From Gammaproteobacteria bacterium (GTDB lineage: Bacteria > Pseudomonadota > Gammaproteobacteria > Poriferisulfidales > Oxydemutatoraceae): a DNA stretch of 6,242 nt. Below, in pieces: positions 5,374-6,242 of this stretch. The first letter of the stretch is position 1; each line of letters starts with the position of its first letter. The position numbers and the translations under genes were made by a program. A model generated the notes under the pieces. It saw nothing but the letters and a program-made list of their open reading frames with translations. It had not been told where the DNA came from and made no database searches. The stretch spans positions 1-6,242 of the forward strand of contig RKSI01000201.1 in NCBI GenBank assembly GCA_007570905.1. Direction: 5' to 3'.

Positions 5374-6206
5374 TTCAGTTCCCTGCCGACGGTGCGGCAC
5401 GCCAGTTGCAGGTCTTCCCATGCGGCGCGTTTTTGCGTCGGCGCGCGCAGCAGGTAGGCCGGGTGGTAGGTTACGACGACCGGGATGTCGGCGCCGGGCA
5501 GCGTGTGGACGCGCCCGCGCATCTTGCCGACCGGCGTCTGTTCGTTCAGCAGCGCCGACATTGCGACGCCGCCCAGCGCGATGATGATTTGCGGGCGGAT
5601 GAGTTCAATCTGGCGGCGCAGGTAGTCGTCGCACTGCAAGACTTCTTCGGGCGCCGGGTTGCGGTTGTCGGGCGGGCGGCATTTGACGACATTGGCGATA
5701 TACACCTCTTCGCGCGCAAAGCCGACGGCCTTCAGCATGCGGTCCAGCAACTGGCCTGCGCGACCGACGAAGGGTTCGCCGCGGCGGTCTTCCTCAACGC
5801 CGGGCGCCTCGCCTATCAGCATCCAGTCGGCGTTTTCCGCGCCGACGCCGAACACGGTTTGCGTGCGCGTCTCGTGCAGCGGGCAGCGGCGGCAGACGCT
5901 GACTTCCTGTTTCAGTGTTTGCCAGGCGCCGGCGGGCATGTCTTTTTGCGCTGTTGCGGAGGCGGGTGCGGACGCGGGCGGCGGTGCGGCGGCGGGTGCA
6001 GGTGTTGGTGCTGTTTCAGGCGCAGCGGCGGGCGCCGGCGCGGTTGCCGGCGGCGTTTCAGGCGTGGCGGCGGTTGTGGCCGCGGGCGCGGGCGCCGCAA
6101 CGGGCGCAGGCGCCGGCGCGGCGGCCTGCGCGGGCGCGGGCGCGTGCTCGCGGCGGGCATAGACATCTATGCCCATGCGTTCAAGATAAGCGAGTTTGCT
6201 CCGCAA
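5370..6206 (-). CDS. Family-4 uracil-DNA glycosylase (4Fe-4S type) with long Ala/Pro-rich linker
   Basis: This enzyme removes uracil from DNA, starting base-excision repair. The 278-residue frame has three parts. Residues 1-20 (RSKLAYLERMGIDVYARR) resemble the short N-terminal element of gammaproteobacterial members. Residues ~22-88 are an Ala/Pro/Thr-rich, probably disordered linker. Residues ~92-278 form the glycosylase: four Cys suited to hold a 4Fe-4S cluster (Cys105 and Cys108 in VCRRCPLH, Cys176 in KCRPP, Cys192), IGEAPGVEEDRRGEPFVGRAGQLLD (131-155, with Glu133) and the HPA motif (248-250). The TTG start at 6206 follows GGGGGA at 11 nt and gives a family-like N terminus. However, the frame stays open to the window edge without another usual start codon, so the true start could lie outside; ATG 6176 is a shorter alternative. 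It overlaps rimI by 4 bp and is the first visible gene of the leftward cluster. Confidence 0.93.
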   Translation of the reverse strand: MRSKLAYLERMGIDVYARREHAPAPAQAAAPAPAPVAAPAPAATTAATPETPPATAPAPAAAPETAPTPAPAAAPPPASAPASATAQKDMPAGAWQTLKQEVSVCRRCPLHETRTQTVFGVGAENADWMLIGEAPGVEEDRRGEPFVGRAGQLLDRMLKAVGFAREEVYIANVVKCRPPDNRNPAPEEVLQCDDYLRRQIELIRPQIIIALGGVAMSALLNEQTPVGKMRGRVHTLPGADIPVVVTYHPAYLLRAPTQKRAAWEDLQLACRTVGRELK

Positions 6207-6242
6207 GGGATTAGATGTCCCCCATTTGCGGGTGCGCGACGG

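Noticed and set aside
5659..6162. Plus-strand frame opposite the uracil-DNA glycosylase, ending in a Gly/Ala-rich stretch
   Set aside because: The Gly/Ala run is the complement of the Ala/Pro linker; there is no independent support.

Overview
The window looks like a GC-rich chromosomal segment of an uncultured or little-studied proteobacterium, most likely gammaproteobacterial. Two things suggest this: a fused siroheme synthase (CysG), a gene form typical of gamma- and betaproteobacteria, and a family-4 uracil-DNA glycosylase sitting directly before rimI. No tRNA, rRNA, CRISPR array, insertion sequence or transposase is visible, and the taxonomic assignment is an inference.

Left part, minus strand (1-477): the first ~93 codons of a Bcp/PrxQ-type thiol peroxidase with a short hydrophobic N-terminal extension, cut by the left edge. 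It is preceded, with a 16-nt gap, by a 59-codon ORF with a clear signal peptide. That ORF may be a small secreted protein or the broken N terminus of a larger one. A compact divergent control region (about 478-592) follows, with a palindrome, a repeated TCATACC motif, overlapping candidate promoters and a hairpin.

Middle, plus strand (593-3313): a 906-residue exported subtilisin-like (S8) serine protease with an intact Asp/His/Asn/Ser active site, a pro-region and a C-terminal stack of about three Calx-beta-like beta-sandwich domains. Its composition changes sharply between the catalytic and C-terminal halves. Just after its stop codon lies an in-frame 23-codon run encoding a short hydrophobic segment plus basic end. 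It overlaps a degenerate palindromic repeat, which is probably the simpler explanation.

Right part, minus strand (3406-6242): a compact row of three housekeeping genes transcribed leftwards, family-4 uracil-DNA glycosylase (DNA repair), rimI (ribosomal protein S18 N-acetylation) and cysG (siroheme synthesis). The first two overlap by 4 bp (ATGA). cysG follows after 108 nt and converges on the protease gene, with a 92-nt spacer holding two hairpins. The three genes do not form one pathway.

No clearly novel multi-gene system is supported. The most unusual locus is the protease gene with its divergent control region and the short secreted ORF.
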